Shown piece by piece: positions 8,327 through 17,434 of a DNA stretch of 64,000 nucleotides. The DNA is from Steroidobacteraceae bacterium (GTDB taxonomy: Bacteria > Pseudomonadota > Gammaproteobacteria > Steroidobacterales > Steroidobacteraceae). Made by a program: the position numbers and the translations under genes. The notes under the pieces are model-generated. The model was not told the origin of the DNA. It searched no databases and was given only the letters and a program-made list of their open reading frames with translations. The stretch covers positions 1 through 64,000 of the forward strand of contig JADGHX010000001.1 of the NCBI GenBank assembly GCA_019683695.1, given 5' to 3'. Each line of letters starts with the position of its first letter. The first letter of the stretch is position 1.

Positions 8327-10141
8327 ATGCAACCGACCGATACCCAGCATCCCGACTACTTCCACAAGGTCGTGGACTGCCAGTGGGCGTGCCCGGCCCA
8401 CACGGACGTGCCGGAGTACATCCGGCTCATCGCCCAGGGCCGCTTCACCGACGCGTACATGGTGAACCGGCACTCGAACGTCTTCCCCGGCATCCTCGGT
8501 CGGGTCTGCGACCGCCCCTGCGAGCCGGCCTGCCGCCGCGGCCGTGTCGAGCAGAAGCCGGTGGCGATCTGTCGCCTGAAGCGCGTCGCCGCCGATCACC
8601 GCGAGGCCGACATTGCGGCGCGGCTGCCGAAGATTCCGAAGCGCAAGAACGGCAAGCGCGTGGCCTGCATCGGGGCCGGCCCCGCATCGCTCACGGTGGC
8701 GAACGACCTCATGCCGCTCGGCTACGAGGTCACGATCTTCGAGCAGTTCGCCGAGCCGGGCGGACTCATGCGCACGAACATCCCCTCCTTTCGCCTGCCG
8801 CCGGACGTGCTGAACGAGGAGATCCAGCAGATCGTGCGCATGGGCGTGGACCTGAGGCTCAACCACCCGGTCACGAGCCTGCGGGCGCTGCTCGGCGAAG
8901 GCTTCGATGCCGTGTTCGTCGGCTCGGGCGCGCCGAAGGGCAAGGACCTCAAGCTTCCGGGCAGGCAGGAGGCGGCCGACCACATTCATATCGGTATCGC
9001 GTGGCTCGAGTCGGTGGCGTTCGGCCACGTGGACCGCATCGGCGAGCGCGTGCTCATCATCGGCGTGGGCAACACCGCCATGGACTGCTGCCGCACGAGC
9101 CTGCGTCTCGGCGCGAAGAACGTGAAGGTGATGGCCCGCAAGCCCCGCGCGTTCTTCAAAGCCTCCGCCTGGGAGCTGGAAGATGCCGAGGAGGAGAGCG
9201 TCGGCATCGTCGTGAACCGCGCGCCCAAGTCCTTCGTCACCGAGCAGGGCCGGCTCACCGGCATGCTGTTCGATCAGATGGAATACGAGCTCGACGATCA
9301 CGGCCGCATCGTCGGCGAGCGTGTGGTCGGCGAAGAGTTCTTCCCGGCGGACGATGTGATTCTCGCGATCGGTCAGGAGAACGCGTTCCCGTGGATCGAG
9401 CGCGATCTGGGCATCGAGTTCGACCGCTGGGACGTGCCGGTCGTCGACAAGGTGACCTTCCAGTCCACGCGGCCCGGCGTCTTCTTCGGCGGCGATGCCG
9501 CCTTCGGCCCGAAGAACATCATCTGGGCCGTCGAGCACGGCCATCAGGCCGCGATCTCGATTCACCGCCACTGCCAGGGCGAGTCCGTGCGGGATCGCCT
9601 GCCGCCGGGCGTCAATCTCCAGAGCCGCAAGATGGGCGTGCACGAGTGGGCGTACGCGAACGACTACGCGCCGGTCGAGCGGCGACTCGTGCCGCATGTC
9701 TCGCTGAAGGAGCGCTTCAAGAAGCTGAACATCGAGGTGGAGCTCGGCTTCACGATCGAGCAGGCGGCGCAGGAGGCGCAGCGCTGCCTCAACTGCGACG
9801 TGCAGACCGTGTTCGACGCGAAGCTCTGCATCGAGTGCGACGCCTGCGTGGACATCTGTCCGGTGGACTGCCTCACCATCACGGTGAATGGCTCCGAGCC
9901 GGACCTGCGCTCGCGCCTGCGCGCTCCGGCGAAGAATCTTTCGCAGGCCTTGTTCGTTTCCACTCCACTGAAGCAGACCGGCCGTGTGATGGTGAAGGAC
10001 GAGGACCTGTGCCTGCATTGCGGGCTCTGCGCCGAGCGCTGCCCCACCGCCGCGTGGGACATGCAGAAGTCCTTCGTCCACTGGCCGCATGCGGCCGACA
10101 ACGCGGCCGCGGACGCCGCCCGCAACCCGAAGATCGCCTGA
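8327..10141 (+). CDS. GltD-like FAD/NAD(P) oxidoreductase subunit with 4Fe-4S domains (KorC-type)
   Basis: A 604-residue flavoprotein. The N-terminal Cys-rich Fer4-type domain (CQWACPAHTDVPEYI, then CDRPCEPACR) resembles that of GltD and dihydropyrimidine dehydrogenase. An FAD-binding GAGPAS motif follows with PGGLMRTNIPSFRLP, then an NAD(P) motif IIGVGNTAMD. The C-terminus carries two 4Fe-4S motifs (CIECDACVDICP and CLHCGLCAERCP). It precedes the alpha and beta subunits of a 2-oxoacid oxidoreductase by only 4 bp. The arrangement matches 2-oxoglutarate:NADP+ oxidoreductase KorABC described in Azoarcus evansii, where such a subunit links Fe-S electrons to NADP+. The substrate here is inferred. 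Confidence 0.85.
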   Translation: MQPTDTQHPDYFHKVVDCQWACPAHTDVPEYIRLIAQGRFTDAYMVNRHSNVFPGILGRVCDRPCEPACRRGRVEQKPVAICRLKRVAADHREADIAARLPKIPKRKNGKRVACIGAGPASLTVANDLMPLGYEVTIFEQFAEPGGLMRTNIPSFRLPPDVLNEEIQQIVRMGVDLRLNHPVTSLRALLGEGFDAVFVGSGAPKGKDLKLPGRQEAADHIHIGIAWLESVAFGHVDRIGERVLIIGVGNTAMDCCRTSLRLGAKNVKVMARKPRAFFKASAWELEDAEEESVGIVVNRAPKSFVTEQGRLTGMLFDQMEYELDDHGRIVGERVVGEEFFPADDVILAIGQENAFPWIERDLGIEFDRWDVPVVDKVTFQSTRPGVFFGGDAAFGPKNIIWAVEHGHQAAISIHRHCQGESVRDRLPPGVNLQSRKMGVHEWAYANDYAPVERRLVPHVSLKERFKKLNIEVELGFTIEQAAQEAQRCLNCDVQTVFDAKLCIECDACVDICPVDCLTITVNGSEPDLRSRLRAPAKNLSQALFVSTPLKQTGRVMVKDEDLCLHCGLCAERCPTAAWDMQKSFVHWPHAADNAAADAARNPKIA

Positions 10142-10145
10142 CGCC

Positions 10146-11984
10146 ATGTCCCGCACTCCCGCCCCGCGTGTGAATGACTTCGTGATCAAGATCGCCACGG
10201 TGAATGGCACCGGCTCGGCGAGCGCGAACACGCTGCTCATGAAATCCATCTTCCGCAGCGGCGTGCCGGTGATGGGCAAGAACTACTTCCCCTCGAACAT
10301 TCAGGGCCTGCCCACGTGGTACGAGATCCGCGTGACGAAGGACGGCTACGTCGCCCGTTCCGGTCGCGTGGACATCATGGTGGCCATGAACGCGGAAACG
10401 TACGCCCGCGACGTGAAGGAAGTGATGCCGGGCGGCTATCTGATCTACGACTCCACGTGGCCGCGCCCTGCGCTGCTCAAGCGGGAGGACATCACCGTCC
10501 TCGGCGTGCCGCTCGCGAAGATGTGCAACGAGAACTTCAACGGGGTGCGCACGCGCATCCTGATGAAGAACATCTGCTACGCCGGCGTGCTGGCGGCGTT
10601 GCTGGACCTGGACATCGAGCAGATCCGTCAGCTTCTCGCAGAGACCTACGCAAAGAAGCCGCAGCTCGTCGAGAGCAACATGAAAGCGGTCCAGCTGGGC
10701 TATGACTACGCGAAGCAGAACTTCGCGTGCCCGCTGCCGTTGCACGTGGAGAAAATGACGAAGACGAGCGGGCACATCATGATCGACGGCAACACGGCCG
10801 CTGCGCTCGGCTGTGTGTTCGCCGGGGCGACCGTGGCCGCGTGGTATCCGATCACGCCCTCCACGTCGCTGATGGACGCGTTCAAGGCCTTCTGCGAACG
10901 GTTGCGCGTGGACCCGGAAACGGGCCGAAAGAATTTCGCGTTCATCCAGGCGGAGGACGAGCTGGCCGCCATCGGCATGACCATCGGCGCCATGTGGAAC
11001 GGCGCGCGCGCCTTCACGGCGACCTCGGGCCCGGGCCTTTCGCTGATGACGGAATTCCTGGGGCTTGCGTACTACGCCGAAGTGCCGACCGTGATCTTCG
11101 ACATTCAGCGTGTCGGGCCATCCACCGGCATGCCCACGCGCACGCAGCAGTGCGACCTCATCGCCGCCGCGTACGCATCCCATGGCGATACGCGGCACGT
11201 GTGCCTGTACCCCTCCAATCCCGAGGAGTGCTTCTACATGGCGGTGCAGGCGTTCGATCTGGCGGAACGCCTGCAAACTCCGGTGCTCGTGATGTCCGAT
11301 CTCGACATCGGCATGAACGACTGGATGTGCCGCGATCTGCAATGGGACGACGGCTACCGGCCGGATCGCGGCAAGATCCTGAGCGAAGAGCAGATCCTGC
11401 AACTCGACAAGTTCTATCGCTATCTCGACAAGGATGGAGATGGCATCGCCTGGCGCACGCTGCCGGGCGTGCACCCGAAGGCAGCGTACTTCACCCGCGG
11501 CTCCGGCCACACACAGTATGGCGTGTATACCGAAGATGCGGCGGAGTACCAGATCGTCATGGACCGCCTGAAGAAGAAGTGGGAGACGGCGAAGAAGCTC
11601 GTGCCGCGCGCCGTCATCGATGCCACTGCCGGCGGCGACATCGGCATCATCTCGCTCGGCAGCTGCGACGGCGCAATCCGGGAGGCGATGGATGTGCTCC
11701 AGACCGAGGGCGTGCGTGTGAACTACATGCGCGTGCGGTCCTTCCCGTTCACGGAGGACGTGGAGCGCTTTCTCGCGGCTCATCGGCTGCTGTTCGTGGT
11801 CGAGCAGAACCGCGACGCGCAATTCCGGTCCCTGCTCACGCTCGAAACGCAGGTGGACCGCTCGAAGCTGCGCTCACTCCTTCATTACAACGGGCTGCCC
11901 ATCTCCTCGAGCTTCATCGTCGAGGGCGTGCTGGAGGAAGTGCGCCCGCGCCCGCGAGAGCAGGCACTGGGCGCGGCCGGGTGA
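10146..11984 (+). CDS. 2-oxoacid:acceptor oxidoreductase, fused gamma-alpha subunit (KorA-like)
   Basis: A 612-residue protein. Residues about 1-200 form the gamma domain (GTGSASANTLLMKSIFRSGVPV, FPSNIQGLPTWYEIR), and about 210-590 the alpha pyrimidine-binding domain (GNTAAALGCVFAGATVAAWYPITPSTSLMD, AEDELAAIGMTIGAMWNGAR, TSGPGLSLMTEF). These enzymes oxidatively decarboxylate 2-oxoacids to acyl-CoA, giving low-potential electrons. The gamma-alpha fusion is typical of 2-oxoglutarate-type enzymes. It starts 4 bp after the flavoprotein stop and is followed 6 bp later by the beta subunit, so all three are cotranscribed. Substrate (2-oxoglutarate rather than pyruvate or branched-chain) is inferred from architecture. 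Confidence 0.88.
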   Translation: MSRTPAPRVNDFVIKIATVNGTGSASANTLLMKSIFRSGVPVMGKNYFPSNIQGLPTWYEIRVTKDGYVARSGRVDIMVAMNAETYARDVKEVMPGGYLIYDSTWPRPALLKREDITVLGVPLAKMCNENFNGVRTRILMKNICYAGVLAALLDLDIEQIRQLLAETYAKKPQLVESNMKAVQLGYDYAKQNFACPLPLHVEKMTKTSGHIMIDGNTAAALGCVFAGATVAAWYPITPSTSLMDAFKAFCERLRVDPETGRKNFAFIQAEDELAAIGMTIGAMWNGARAFTATSGPGLSLMTEFLGLAYYAEVPTVIFDIQRVGPSTGMPTRTQQCDLIAAAYASHGDTRHVCLYPSNPEECFYMAVQAFDLAERLQTPVLVMSDLDIGMNDWMCRDLQWDDGYRPDRGKILSEEQILQLDKFYRYLDKDGDGIAWRTLPGVHPKAAYFTRGSGHTQYGVYTEDAAEYQIVMDRLKKKWETAKKLVPRAVIDATAGGDIGIISLGSCDGAIREAMDVLQTEGVRVNYMRVRSFPFTEDVERFLAAHRLLFVVEQNRDAQFRSLLTLETQVDRSKLRSLLHYNGLPISSSFIVEGVLEEVRPRPREQALGAAG

Positions 11985-11990
11985 TCTCGC

Positions 11991-13046
11991 ATGACGTATC
12001 TCGCAAAGCCCAAGGTTTCCCATCCTTCGCTGCCGCGCAACGCGCTCGGGCTCACGCGGCGGGACTACGAGGGCTCGTTGTCCACGCTCTGCGCCGGGTG
12101 CGGGCACGACTCGATCACGGCGGCCATCGTCGAGGCGTGTTGGGGGCTCGATATCGAGCCGCAGAATCTCGTGAAGTTGTCGGGCATCGGCTGCTCCTCG
12201 AAGACCACGGCCTACTTCGTGAGCGGCGGGCATGGCTTCAATTCGGTGCACGGCCGCATGCCCTCGATCGCCACGGGCGCGAATGCGGCCAATCGCGAGC
12301 TGCACTACATCGGGGTGTCGGGAGACGGCGATACGCTCTCGATCGGGCTCGGCCAGTTCTGCCATGCCATCCGCCGCAATCTGAACATGCTGTACATCAT
12401 CGAGAACAACGGGGTGTACGGCCTGACCAAGGGGCAGTTCTCTGCATCCGCAGACGTGGGCACGAAAGCGAAGAAGGGCGAGACGAACTTCCAGCCGCCG
12501 ATCGATCCGGTCCTGCTCGCGATCACGCTGGGTGCAACGTTCGTGGCGCGCAGCTTCTCGGGGGACAAGAAGCAGCTCGTGCCGCTGATCCAGGCGGGCC
12601 TGCGTCACAAGGGTTTCGCCCTCATCGACGTGCTCTCGCCCTGCGTCACGTTCAACGACCACGAAGGCTCGACCAAGAGTTACGCGTATACGCGCGAGCA
12701 CTATGAGCCCGCGGTGCACGCAGACTTCATTCCGCCGGAACGCGAGATCGTGGCGGACTACAACGAAGGTGAGACGCTGCCCGTCGTGATGCACGATGGC
12801 AGTCGCATCGTGCTGCACAAGCTCGATGCCGCATACGATCCGACAAACCGCGCCGCGGCCGCCGCGCAGATTCAGGAACGCATGAGGGCTGGCGAGTACC
12901 TCACGGGCCTGCTGTACGTGGGCTCCGCAGAGAAGGATTTTCACGATCTGAACGGCACGCCCGACACGGCGCTGAACAAGGTGCCGTACGAGAAGCTCTC
13001 GCCGGGCTCGAAGGGGCTTGCGAAAATCCTCGAGCGCTATCGCTGA
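11991..13046 (+). CDS. 2-oxoacid:acceptor oxidoreductase, beta subunit (KorB-like)
   Basis: A 351-residue thiamine-diphosphate subunit. The TPP motif is GDGDTLSIGLGQF through IIENNGVYGLTKGQ (GDG...NN pattern). Fe-S ligands are indicated by CAGCGHDSI, GIGCSSKT and DVLSPCVTF, consistent with one 4Fe-4S cluster carried on beta. The protein pairs with the fused gamma-alpha subunit just upstream. A hairpin at 13055-13085 lies right after the stop. Together with the two preceding genes it forms a compact three-gene operon with no additional metabolic gene to name its pathway. Confidence 0.9.
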   Translation: MTYLAKPKVSHPSLPRNALGLTRRDYEGSLSTLCAGCGHDSITAAIVEACWGLDIEPQNLVKLSGIGCSSKTTAYFVSGGHGFNSVHGRMPSIATGANAANRELHYIGVSGDGDTLSIGLGQFCHAIRRNLNMLYIIENNGVYGLTKGQFSASADVGTKAKKGETNFQPPIDPVLLAITLGATFVARSFSGDKKQLVPLIQAGLRHKGFALIDVLSPCVTFNDHEGSTKSYAYTREHYEPAVHADFIPPEREIVADYNEGETLPVVMHDGSRIVLHKLDAAYDPTNRAAAAAQIQERMRAGEYLTGLLYVGSAEKDFHDLNGTPDTALNKVPYEKLSPGSKGLAKILERYR

Positions 13047-13049
13047 GGC

Positions 13050-13085
13050 AAAAAGGACCGGGCGTTCTTCGCGAACGCCCGGTCC
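13050..13085. terminator. Intrinsic terminator between convergent genes
   Basis: A perfect 13-bp stem (13055-13067 with 13073-13085) closes a 5-nt TTCGC loop. Five A on the plus-strand 5' side make a U-tract for the minus-strand RNA-binding protein gene, so it terminates that gene and may also serve korB. Confidence 0.8.
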
Positions 13086-13110
13086 TGATCAACACATCAA
13101 CCCGAAACGA

Positions 13111-13398
13111 TTACCAGCGCTTGGCACCGGCGCCGGGGCCGCGGGGGCCTCCTGCACCGCGTTCCTGTGCCTCGTTCACGCGCAGCGGACGGCCGCCCAT
13201 GTCCTTGCCGTTCAAGGCCTGGATGGCACGGGAAGCATCCGCCCGGGACATTTCCACGAAACCGAAGCCGCGCGGCCGGCCGGTGTCGCGATCGGTGATG
13301 AGGCTCACCGACTCGACCGTGCCATGCTGCGCGAACAGGTCGCGGACTTCGCTCTCGCTCGCAGAAAACGGCAGATTGCCGACATAGATCTTCGTCAT
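13111..13398 (-). CDS. RRM-domain RNA-binding protein
   Basis: A 95-residue single RNA-recognition-motif protein. RNP2 is IYVGNL (4-9) and RNP1 is RGFGFVEM (43-50). A short Gly/Arg/Pro-rich tail (about 79-95) follows, as in cyanobacterial and proteobacterial glycine-rich RNA-binding proteins. It likely binds RNA non-specifically or in cold and stress adaptation; the targets are unknown. The open frame continues upstream, but the ATG at 13398 gives the standard MTKIYVGNLPFS start with GGAG upstream. It is convergent with korB and shares the hairpin at 13055-13085. Confidence 0.92.
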   Translation of the reverse strand: MTKIYVGNLPFSASESEVRDLFAQHGTVESVSLITDRDTGRPRGFGFVEMSRADASRAIQALNGKDMGGRPLRVNEAQERGAGGPRGPGAGAKRW

Positions 13399-13727
13399 AA
13401 CAGAATCAGACTCCAAAGAAGGGTACCGGCGTGGACGCTCCCAGCGTCGCAAGTTACGGCCCCGAAGACACACTCATCACTGCAGAGGGATGCCTCTGGT
13501 CGATTGCTCATCGCATCGAGGCGCTCTCTCGCACCTGGATCGAGAACGATTCGGCTTTTCTTGGTCGGAAGCCGGCGACGAGGCCAGGCAGGCGGCAGGA
13601 AAGGGAAAGGTCACGAACCGGCGCGGACGATAACCCAGGTTCCCGGGGGAGACAAGGCGATCTGTCAGCGGCGCCGTGTGCGAAGGCGGGCGGAGCCGCA
13701 ATGCGCGCGCTCGGGGATGGGATCGCG
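13399..13727. other. Intergenic stretch upstream of the RRM gene
   Basis: This should contain the promoter and 5' leader of the RRM-protein gene. I see no gene: an 84-residue minus-strand frame through here is Arg/Pro/Ser-rich without a recognisable domain. No clear terminator or repeat was found. Confidence 0.4.
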
Positions 13728-13961
13728 TCAACGGCTGCCGCGTGTCATTGATCCGTCATTCGTCATCAATCTGTCCTGTCGATCCGACAACTCGGCCACG
13801 GGATGCGTGAGCAGGGACGAAGCTTCCGCCTGAGACGGCACGTGGGCAGGTCGGGTGGCTTTCGTCCCTGCCTCATCCAGCAGCACCGTCAGCGCGACAA
13901 TGGCGAGCGCCGAGCCCAGACCTGCGGCAACGGCCCAGAAGGATCGCTGGAACACGAACAT
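13728..13961 (-). CDS. Hypothetical small single-span membrane protein
   Basis: A 77-residue predicted protein with a short N-terminus, one strong hydrophobic segment (residues about 7-28, WAVAAGLGSALAIVALTVLL) and a polar tail. GGAGG lies 9 nt before the ATG at 13961. It is divergent from the LysR-type gene at 14104, a common place for a regulated target, but its function is not recognised. The open frame continues 16 codons upstream; that part is Arg/Ala-rich and unlikely to be translated. Confidence 0.5.
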   Translation of the reverse strand: MFVFQRSFWAVAAGLGSALAIVALTVLLDEAGTKATRPAHVPSQAEASSLLTHPVAELSDRQDRLMTNDGSMTRGSR

Positions 13962-14103
13962 GGGGCACGCCCTCCGGGCTCGCTGGTGAAGCGCCGCGCG
14001 CGGTGGCACGGCTTGCGGGCGCAGAGTAGGCTGTCGGCTGTTTCGGAAAAACGGGCAAATCCTGAAATCATTATTCGGCCCGGAAAGACAATACGAGGCG
14101 CGG

Positions 14104-15033
14104 ATGGATCAGCTGGCGTGCATGCGCACGTTCACGAAGGTTGCGGAGCTGAGCTCGTTCACCCGGGCCGCGGATGCACTGGAGCTCTCGCGTGCCGTGG
14201 TGAGCACGCAGATCGCCGATCTCGAGCGCCATCTCGGAGTGAAGCTGTTCCATCGGACGACGCGTCGCGTATCGCTCACTGCGGATGGCAGCGAGTATCT
14301 CGAAAGGTCACGTCGCATCCTCGCGGAAGTTGCCGCGGCCGATGAATCGGTGAAACGCACGCGGCTTCGGCCGCAAGGCCGTTTGCGCGTGGATGTGCCC
14401 GTTGCCTTCGGCAGGCATCTGCTGCTGCCGGCGCTGCCGCGGTTCACGGAGCGCTATCCGGAGCTCGCACTCGAGGTGCACTACAACGATCGCGTCGTCG
14501 ATCTGATCGCAGAAGGAGTGGACGTCGCCGTCCGCGGCGGGCCCGTGCGCGACAAGAACCTCACCGCTCGCGAGGTGTGCCACACGCGGCTGCTCACCTG
14601 CGCATCGCCGGAGTATCTGGCGAAGCACGGCGTTCCCGCGACGCCGGAGCAGCTCCGCGGGCATCGCCTCATCGGGCAGCTTTCCGGCAAAACGGGGCGC
14701 CCGCGCAAATGGCTCTTTCAGAAGGACGGGCAGCGGCAGCAGCTCAGGCTGCCCTTTTCACTCACGTTCAACTCCAACGAAGCGCCCGTGGCCGCCGCGA
14801 TTCGTGGGGTCGGCATCGTGCAGACCGTGGACGTGCTCGTGGCTGAAGCGCTTGCGAAGGGGCGCCTTCAGGTCGTGCTGAAGGACTGGTCGGCAGTCGG
14901 GGCGCACATGGCCATCGTCTACCCCTCGGCACTGCGCGGCGCCACGAAGGTGCGTGTCTTTGCGGACTTCGCCTCCGGGCTGCTCCTGCAGATGCGCCGG
15001 CACGTCGATCAGATCCTCGCTTCCGCGGTCTAG
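14104..15033 (+). CDS. LysR-family transcriptional regulator
   Basis: A 309-residue regulator. The N-terminal winged HTH (residues about 1-60) reads MDQLACMRTFTKVAELSSFTRAAD-type, followed by the linker helix and an effector-binding domain (about 90-295, GRLRVDVPVAFGRHLLLPALPRF, VDVAVRGGPVRD). The MDxLxxMRTF start is typical of the subgroup annotated as DhcR/AaeR/PA0477-like regulators. The effector is not predictable. GAGG sits 6 nt before the ATG. It is divergent from the small membrane-protein gene, which may be its target. Confidence 0.92.
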   Translation: MDQLACMRTFTKVAELSSFTRAADALELSRAVVSTQIADLERHLGVKLFHRTTRRVSLTADGSEYLERSRRILAEVAAADESVKRTRLRPQGRLRVDVPVAFGRHLLLPALPRFTERYPELALEVHYNDRVVDLIAEGVDVAVRGGPVRDKNLTAREVCHTRLLTCASPEYLAKHGVPATPEQLRGHRLIGQLSGKTGRPRKWLFQKDGQRQQLRLPFSLTFNSNEAPVAAAIRGVGIVQTVDVLVAEALAKGRLQVVLKDWSAVGAHMAIVYPSALRGATKVRVFADFASGLLLQMRRHVDQILASAV

Positions 15034-15124
15034 ACGGGTCGGGAAATCGGCTGCGGCGCTTTTCGGCGTGAACGATTAGACTTCGCGCCCTGCCGTTCGG
15101 GGCAGTGATCAGTGGAGAATGTGC

Positions 15125-15232
15125 ATGGGCAAGGGTGATATCAGAACCCGCCGGGGAAAGATCTACAGAGGCACTTTCGGCAAGTCCCGTCCGAAGGACC
15201 CGGCACGCAAGAAGAAGACGGCGAAGAAATAA
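15125..15232 (+). CDS. 30S ribosomal protein THX
   Basis: A 35-residue, very basic protein starting [20 protein letters not shown] and ending in a Lys run. This matches the bTHX family (MGKGDxRTxRGKIxxGTxGKSRP), a small component of the 30S head in Thermus and many proteobacteria. GGAG lies 7 nt upstream of the ATG. It stands alone between the LysR gene and the convergent FabH-like gene. It is easily missed because of its length. Confidence 0.88.
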   Translation: MGKGDIRTRRGKIYRGTFGKSRPKDPARKKKTAKK

Positions 15233-15281
15233 GGCCGCAGGCACTCGCCGGCTGGCGCAGCTCGCCACCGGCGCATTGCCG

Positions 15282-16385
15282 TCACATCACCGTGCTGCTC
15301 GCGGCTCGCGTCTTGCGCGCCGATACGTCCCGGATCAGCTCGAGCGCCGTGCGGTCGGTCGGCGGCAGCTCCAGGGAGGAGGTTCCGAGCGGCGTCACTC
15401 GCTCGCCCCAGCGCACGGCGTGCGCGCAATAGCTGAGGCCGCCTCCGAAGCCGGGCAGGAGGAGCAGCGCGCCCGGTGCCACTCGCCCCTCTTCCACCGC
15501 TTCACACAATGCGACGGGCACGGTCGCCGCAGACATGTTCCCGTAGCGCTGCACGTTCACGAAGACCCGCTCCATCGGCACGCGCATCCGCTTCGCAACG
15601 GCCTCGATGATGCGGAGGTTCGCCTGGTGTGGCACGACGAGGTCCACGCCTTCCGCCGTCACACCGAGCGTGGTCAGCACGCTTTCGCAAGCGGCGCTCA
15701 TCCCGTGCACCGCGCGCTTGAAAATTTCCTGCCCTTCGAACTGCCAGCGCGTCACCCCGTAGAGCGTGCCCTGATTCGCGTATCGGCCGCCCATGCCGTG
15801 CACGCGGAGCATCTCGCGCGCATCGGCGTAGCAGCCCAGCTTTTCTGCGAGCACGCCTTCGTCGCGATCCGAAGCCTGCAGCACGACGGCCGCCGCGCCA
15901 TCGCCAAACAGCACGGCGACGTTGCGGTCACGCCAGTCCATGAATGGAGAAATGAGCTCGGCGCCGATGACCAGCGCATTGCGCACCACGCCCGAGCGAA
16001 TCATGCCGGCCGCCGAAGACAGGCCGTAGAGGAAGCTCGTGCACGCCGTGTTCACGTCCATAGCCGCGGCGGCGTGAGCACCGATGCGCAGCTGGACGCC
16101 CGAGGCCATGTTGGGGACCTGGTCGTCGTGACTGCAGGTGCCGAACACGATGAGATCGATGTCCTTGCCCTCGAGCCCTGCGCAGGCGAGGGCGCGAGCG
16201 GCGGCCACGTGAGCCATGTCGCCGAGCGGCACATGCGAGATGCGGCGCTCGCGAATGCCGGTGCGCGTGGTGATCCACTCGTCGGTCGTGTCGAGGATCG
16301 TGGTGAGATCGGCGTTCGTGAGAACCGCCGGCGGAAGGCACTTGCCCCAACCGGTAATCGCCGCGTTGATCGCCCGCCTCTGCAC
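15282..16385 (-). CDS. 3-oxoacyl-ACP synthase III family protein (FabH-like)
   Basis: A 367-residue thiolase-fold condensing enzyme. The catalytic triad is Cys115 (DVNTACTSFLYGL), His253 (VPHQANLRI) and Asn283 (YGNMSAATVP). It would condense an acyl-CoA with malonyl-ACP to start a fatty acid or a secondary product. The absence of neighbouring fab genes suggests an accessory paralogue rather than the housekeeping FabH. The start is the GTG at 16385, with AGGAG 5 nt upstream; an extended frame to 16448 has no such signal. The C-terminal 35 residues beyond LSYCAHAVRWGERV are an extra tail compared with typical FabH. Confidence 0.88.
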   Translation of the reverse strand: MQRRAINAAITGWGKCLPPAVLTNADLTTILDTTDEWITTRTGIRERRISHVPLGDMAHVAAARALACAGLEGKDIDLIVFGTCSHDDQVPNMASGVQLRIGAHAAAAMDVNTACTSFLYGLSSAAGMIRSGVVRNALVIGAELISPFMDWRDRNVAVLFGDGAAAVVLQASDRDEGVLAEKLGCYADAREMLRVHGMGGRYANQGTLYGVTRWQFEGQEIFKRAVHGMSAACESVLTTLGVTAEGVDLVVPHQANLRIIEAVAKRMRVPMERVFVNVQRYGNMSAATVPVALCEAVEEGRVAPGALLLLPGFGGGLSYCAHAVRWGERVTPLGTSSLELPPTDRTALELIRDVSARKTRAASSTVM

Positions 16386-16713
16386 TGCGGCTCCTGTCGA
16401 TCTGCTGCCTGGCCACGTGAGTGAGATTTTCGCGGCGCAGGATAGCAAAAGCCCGCGTTTCAGCTCCGAATGGATGCGGCGCCGGCCGTGCTCACGCCAC
16501 CCGATCGTGCGCGTGAGGCCGCCAGAGGCGGCGCGTCGGCGGACCGCTCAGGCACAGCGGATGCTGCACAGTGTGTTCGGGAGCCTCCGAGGTGACAGCG
16601 AATCGCGACACCGGAACGGGCGTGTCGGACAGGCGTTAGCCCCATGCCCGGGTGGCGTTGGCCAGTGACCGGGAAGCGCGACCGAAACAGTGAGGGATTA
16701 GTGAGGTGAATCT

Positions 16714-17016
16714 ATGAATCGCAGTGTCCTTTTCCTGAGTGTGACCGCGTTGTTGCTCACGGCCGCCTGCGCACGGCAGGAGTCGACCTCCCCGTCCACG
16801 GATACCTCGGGTGGCGCGACGGATCAGTCCACGATGCCGCCCAGCGACAGCACCACGACCACGCCGCCGGATGCCACGACGACGACACCGGGAACGACTG
16901 AGCCTGGGACGACGACGTCGCCGGATCAGTCCACGATGCCGCCGAGCGATAGCACGACGACCACGCCGCCGGACTCGTCTTCATCCGGCACCACCACGCC
17001 TCCGCCGAACCAGTAA
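16714..17016 (+). CDS. Thr/Pro/Ser-rich small lipoprotein with internal duplication
   Basis: A 100-residue predicted lipoprotein. A signal sequence ends in the lipobox LTAAC (Cys19), followed by an almost wholly low-complexity tail of T, P, S, D and G. The segment DQSTMPPSDSTTTTPPD occurs twice (about 37-53 and 71-87). GAGGTG precedes the ATG by about 6 nt. The tail is probably disordered and periplasmic or surface-exposed. The function is unknown and no domain is recognised. Confidence 0.75.
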   Translation: MNRSVLFLSVTALLLTAACARQESTSPSTDTSGGATDQSTMPPSDSTTTTPPDATTTTPGTTEPGTTTSPDQSTMPPSDSTTTTPPDSSSSGTTTPPPNQ

Positions 17017-17434
17017 GCCGCGCGGCACGTGATCTGCGCGGCGCCCCGGCGGTGCGCGCCCGGGACGGTGCGTCCGCCGGGGCGGGAAGGGCGGCCATGA
17101 GGCCGCCCTCCCAAATCGTGTGAGGCCGCCCGCGCGGGGCGCCACGCTGCGGCCGGACGCGAGACGCCGTTGCGCCCAATCGAGCGCAAGCTGGATGCGG
17201 CCGCCGCGATCCGGGCCAGCCCGGAGAAGGGCGATACCGAAGCCCGTGCGGGCGGGTCTGGCCGATGCGGCGACCAACATGAAGTGCCGCCCCGTCAACG
17301 CATAGAATTCGCGGCCCCGGTCACGATCGAGCCGGCTGACCCCGCTGCCTGTGCGCGCGGCGGGTACAGCCGTTGCTTTGATCGGCCGCCCTGCTTCTGG
17401 CCCCGAAAGTGGCTTTTGCGAAAGAGGACTCGCC
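17017..17434. other. Intergenic stretch between lipoprotein and superoxide dismutase genes
   Basis: No gene is seen in this 418-bp gap. A 9-bp perfect hairpin at 17088-17109 (AGGGCGGCC, ATGA loop, GGCCGCCCT) may end the lipoprotein transcript, although it has no U-tract. TAGAAT at 17303-17308 is a possible -10 element for the superoxide dismutase gene; the -35 is poor. Confidence 0.45.

Noticed and set aside
8054-10279. 741-codon minus-strand open frame opposite the flavoprotein subunit gene
   Set aside because: Its His/Arg/Leu/Ala-rich translation has no domain and lies antisense to a gene with clear Fe-S and FAD motifs. Such shadows are common in GC-rich DNA.
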